64,000 nucleotides of DNA from Thetidibacter halocola (lineage in GTDB: Bacteria > Pseudomonadota > Alphaproteobacteria > Rhodobacterales > Rhodobacteraceae): assembly GCF_018224955.1 (NCBI RefSeq), contig NZ_JAGTUU010000001.1:620001-684000 (forward strand). Reading direction: 5' to 3'. The notes under the pieces were generated by a model. That model was given only the letters and a program-made list of their open reading frames with translations. It searched no databases and was not told the origin of the DNA. Each line of letters starts with the position of its first letter. The first letter of the stretch is position 1. Positions 62,118 through 64,000 of this stretch are shown one piece after another. Both the position numbers and the translations under genes were made by a program.

Positions 62118-63068
62118 ATGGCAAGTCATGAAATCGACTGGAGTCCCGAAAACGTCTTCTGGGGGTACTTCGACCCGGCGCGCAAGCCGGTCGCGCGCGT
62201 CGCCTCGGGCGACGAGGTGATCCTGCACTGCCTGCCGGCCTGCGATCCGCCCGACCTGCCGCCCAAGGGCAAGGGCACCGTCCTGCCCGCGCACCTGGCC
62301 GCGATGGAGGCGCACAAGGGTGACAAGGGCGCAGGCCCGCACATGGTCACGGGACCGGTCTATGTCGAGGGCGCGATGCCCGGCGACGTGCTGCAGGTCG
62401 ACATCCTCGAGGCTGTGCCGGCGCAGGACTGGGGCTTTACCGCGATCATGCCGCTGCTGGGTGCGCTGCCGGACGAGTTCACCGACTACGAACGCCTGCA
62501 CATCGCCATCGACAAGGACGCGGGCGTCTGCCGCCTGCCCTGGGGGCTGAACCTGCCGCTCGATCCATTCTTCGGCATCATGGCCGTCGCACCGCCCGCC
62601 GAATGGGGCCGCATCGGCACGCCCGAGCCGCGCGCCATGGGCGGCAACATGGACAACAAGGAGCTCAAGTCGGGCACGACGCTGTATCTGCCGGTGTTCC
62701 ACGAGGGCGCGCTTTTCAGCGCGGGTGACGGCCACGGGCGGCAGGGCGACGGCGAGGTCTGCATCGCGGCGGTGGAAACCGCGCTGACCGGCAAGTTCCG
62801 CCTGACCGTGCGCAAGGACATGAGCCTCAAGACGCCCTTCGCCGAGAACGACGAATACCTGATCTCGATGGGCTTCGACGAGGACCTGGACGAAGCGATG
62901 CGCAAGGCGACGCGCGACATGATCGACGCCGTGGCCCAGCGGTCGGGCCTGACCCGGAACCATGCCTACATGCTGCTGTCACTGGCTGGCGACCTGCGGA
63001 TCACGCAGGTGGTCGACGGCGAGAAAGGTGTGCACATGATGTTCCGCAAGGAATGGATAAAGCCCTGA
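62118..63068 (+). CDS. Acetamidase/formamidase family hydrolase
   Basis: Cytosolic amidase of 316 residues that should hydrolyse formamide or acetamide to ammonia and the acid. It carries GPHMVTGPVYVEGAMPGDVLQVDI (about 73-96), PFFGIMAVAPP (about 150) and PRAMGGNMDNKEL (about 172-184), hallmarks of the FmdA_AmdA family. Its position 25 nt after urtE, on the same strand and before a strong hairpin, makes it the natural catabolic partner of the transporter and supports amide specificity. The length (about 316) is shorter than classical formamidases (about 400) but usual for this subgroup. Confidence 0.9.
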   Translation: MASHEIDWSPENVFWGYFDPARKPVARVASGDEVILHCLPACDPPDLPPKGKGTVLPAHLAAMEAHKGDKGAGPHMVTGPVYVEGAMPGDVLQVDILEAVPAQDWGFTAIMPLLGALPDEFTDYERLHIAIDKDAGVCRLPWGLNLPLDPFFGIMAVAPPAEWGRIGTPEPRAMGGNMDNKELKSGTTLYLPVFHEGALFSAGDGHGRQGDGEVCIAAVETALTGKFRLTVRKDMSLKTPFAENDEYLISMGFDEDLDEAMRKATRDMIDAVAQRSGLTRNHAYMLLSLAGDLRITQVVDGEKGVHMMFRKEWIKP

Positions 63069-63082
63069 CATTAATATTAAAT

Positions 63083-63106
63083 AGCTGGGGCAATGTTGCC
63101 CCAGCT
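63083..63106 (+). terminator. Hairpin ending the amide operon
   Basis: AGCTGGGGCAA-TG-TTGCCCCAGCT: perfect 11-bp arms around a 2-bp centre, 14 nt after the amidase stop. There is no T-run after it. The only usable ATG of the next small frame lies in its loop, which would hinder that gene's initiation. Confidence 0.6.
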
Positions 63107-63401
63107 CGAGAAAGCATTCGAGGTTTGGCCAAGAGAATGGGCTGGCCACCGTCGTGAAATCGACAGCCGATACGCAACGGACGCCGTAGATATGATAAGG
63201 CAGGTGTCGCACTGCCTCGCCCTCATTCCCGGCGTGTTGACCATGACCCGCGCTGAGCAGGTCAATATCCTGGAACAGAACAGCGTGACCCGGCTGATGA
63301 GCCCGCGCACGGAGAGGAGGGTGCCATGGACAGCCCGCGCCCTGACCGATGCGTGGCCTCGGGTTCGAAACGAGATCGAACCGTATCTCTCGGAGGACTG
63401 A
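63093..63401 (+). CDS. Hypothetical protein, possibly 5'-truncated (102 aa)
   Basis: A 102-residue frame beginning MLPQLEKAFEVWPREW and ending AWPRVRNEIEPYLSED. The start codon sits in the loop of an 11-bp hairpin and has a poor ribosome site, so the real gene may have been cut off at its 5' end. The last 17 codons belong to the direct repeat that also occurs at 56241-56303, where another frame encodes WPRLRDEIELYLSED. I recognise no family. Confidence 0.45.
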   Translation: MLPQLEKAFEVWPREWAGHRREIDSRYATDAVDMIRQVSHCLALIPGVLTMTRAEQVNILEQNSVTRLMSPRTERRVPWTARALTDAWPRVRNEIEPYLSED

Positions 63402-63413
63402 GGCGTCGCCTCT
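63351..63413 (+). repeat. Direct repeat, right copy, flanking the amide-uptake cluster
   Basis: Partner of 56241-56303: the offset is exactly 7110 bp, and the core GTATCTCTCGGAGGACTGAGGCG is identical. It includes the stop codon of the 102-residue frame. Beyond it (63414-63504) I see no gene. Confidence 0.6.
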
Positions 63414-63504
63414 CGGGCGACCCTATGTTGGGATTGGCTGGTTGCGGCAGGGTCATGCAGGGCAGAGGCCACAACCCAGCGGCGGCTTGTGGGCCCACGC
63501 GCCT

Positions 63505-64000
63505 TTACCGCACCGTGGACCGGACGGCTGGGGAAGGATCGAGACCCTCTTGCGCCTCAAGAGTTGCCTTCGCGTGCCGGAGCGAAGACCGGGGATCGCC
63601 GGACGCATCGACAACCGCCCATGTCATTTCCCCTCGCTCGGCGGACAGTTGCTTTCTCAGAACGTCTACATCCGCGTCTGAGGCATCACCCTGCCTCGAA
63701 CGCAAGCGCGCCTCGAGAACGGGTTCAGGCGCTTCCAGCCAAAGGCCATGAAACGGCAGGTTCGCGCGGGTTGCCACCGCTTCAGCGGCGGCCCTCAGCT
63801 GTGGGTCCACGAAGGTGGCGTCAAGGACAACCGAATGCCCCGCGGCCAGCAGCGTCGCTGTGCGCGCGAACAGATCGTGGTAGACGGCTTCGCGGCGCTC
63901 CGCGGCATAGGCTTCCGGATCGAGCGTCGTCCCGGCCGGCAGGCCGGCTTTCCGTTCGAGGTCAGAGCTGAGCAGCGCCGCCCCGGGCAGGGCTCCAAGG
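63505..64000 (-). CDS. Kinase-like AAA ATPase, C-terminal part (5' end outside window)
   Basis: An open frame running off the right edge. Visible are ALLSSDLERKAGLPAGTTLD, AYAAERREAVYHDLFA, SVVLDATFVDPQLR (Asp of the gluconate-kinase-type fold) and the LID-like ARLRSRQGDASDADVDVLRKQL. This matches the C-terminal P-loop kinase domain of proteins usually annotated as bifunctional aminoglycoside phosphotransferase/ATP-binding proteins; the Walker A and any phosphotransferase domain lie outside. The substrate is unknown. The first complete codon in the window is at 63999. Confidence 0.75.
   Translation of the reverse strand, partial: LGALPGAALLSSDLERKAGLPAGTTLDPEAYAAERREAVYHDLFARTATLLAAGHSVVLDATFVDPQLRAAAEAVATRANLPFHGLWLEAPEPVLEARLRSRQGDASDADVDVLRKQLSAERGEMTWAVVDASGDPRSSLRHAKATLEAQEGLDPSPAVRSTVR

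Noticed and set aside
53690-64000. Second copy of the tRNA-Thr 3' end as attR
   Set aside because: Reading the downstream 10 kb I found no repeat of the T-arm/acceptor sequence; the distal site is not in the window or has decayed.

Overview
The window is a 64-kb piece of an alphaproteobacterial chromosome, almost certainly a marine Rhodobacteraceae (Roseobacter-group) species. Three things point there: high GC with strong G/C third-codon bias, a dmdA-acuI pair for dimethylsulfoniopropionate (DMSP) catabolism, and gene orders typical of the family (trgA-trgB-cysK; cfa next to phr; murA-DUF2948-hisD-UPF0262-phosphatase-infA-maf-RNase E/G-yacG). Most genes are tightly packed, and many neighbours share a 4-bp ATGA stop/start overlap. 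Both ends cut a gene: a TerB-like protein on the left and a kinase-like ATPase on the right.

Layout. 0-12 kb: a stress block with a TerB-like protein, a DMT exporter, a Fur/Mur regulator, AlaX, a large MscS channel, the cysK-trgB-trgA tellurite-resistance cluster, a cyclopropane-fatty-acyl synthase-like enzyme and photolyase. 12.5-23.5 kb: acuI and dmdA, a DinB/DUF1326/DUF2182/TPP-enzyme operon, a large PLP amino-acid decarboxylase with a structured leader, and katG. 23.7-29.6 kb: a complete branched-chain amino-acid type ABC transporter with a small secreted-protein gene inserted. 29.7-40 kb: M29 aminopeptidase, group II decarboxylase, a zinc-uptake locus (zur-znuC-znuB plus an M20 amidohydrolase, divergent znuA, Zur-type operators between), pxpA and a class V aminotransferase.

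39-53.5 kb: the conserved murA-to-yacG housekeeping chain, here interrupted at three places. The most striking insertion is a 1063-residue cobalamin/iron-sulfur reductive dehalogenase fused to its own flavin reductase and [2Fe-2S] ferredoxin, preceded by a perfect 10+10 bp inverted repeat. Beside it are a PAS-like gene stopped by TAG, a LuxR-type regulator stopped by TGA, and a secreted rhodanese.

53.6-63.5 kb: tRNA-Thr(GGT) is followed by a decayed mobile island: a tyrosine integrase with two in-frame TAG codons but an intact catalytic set, an internally deleted serine resolvase reduced to its helix-turn-helix, and a small HEPN-like protein. Then comes an urtABCDE-type transporter with an acetamidase/formamidase and no urease, which suggests uptake and hydrolysis of short-chain amides. 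This cluster is bracketed by an imperfect ~63-bp direct repeat 7.1 kb apart.

All calls come from reading the sequence and recalled family knowledge. No database search was run.
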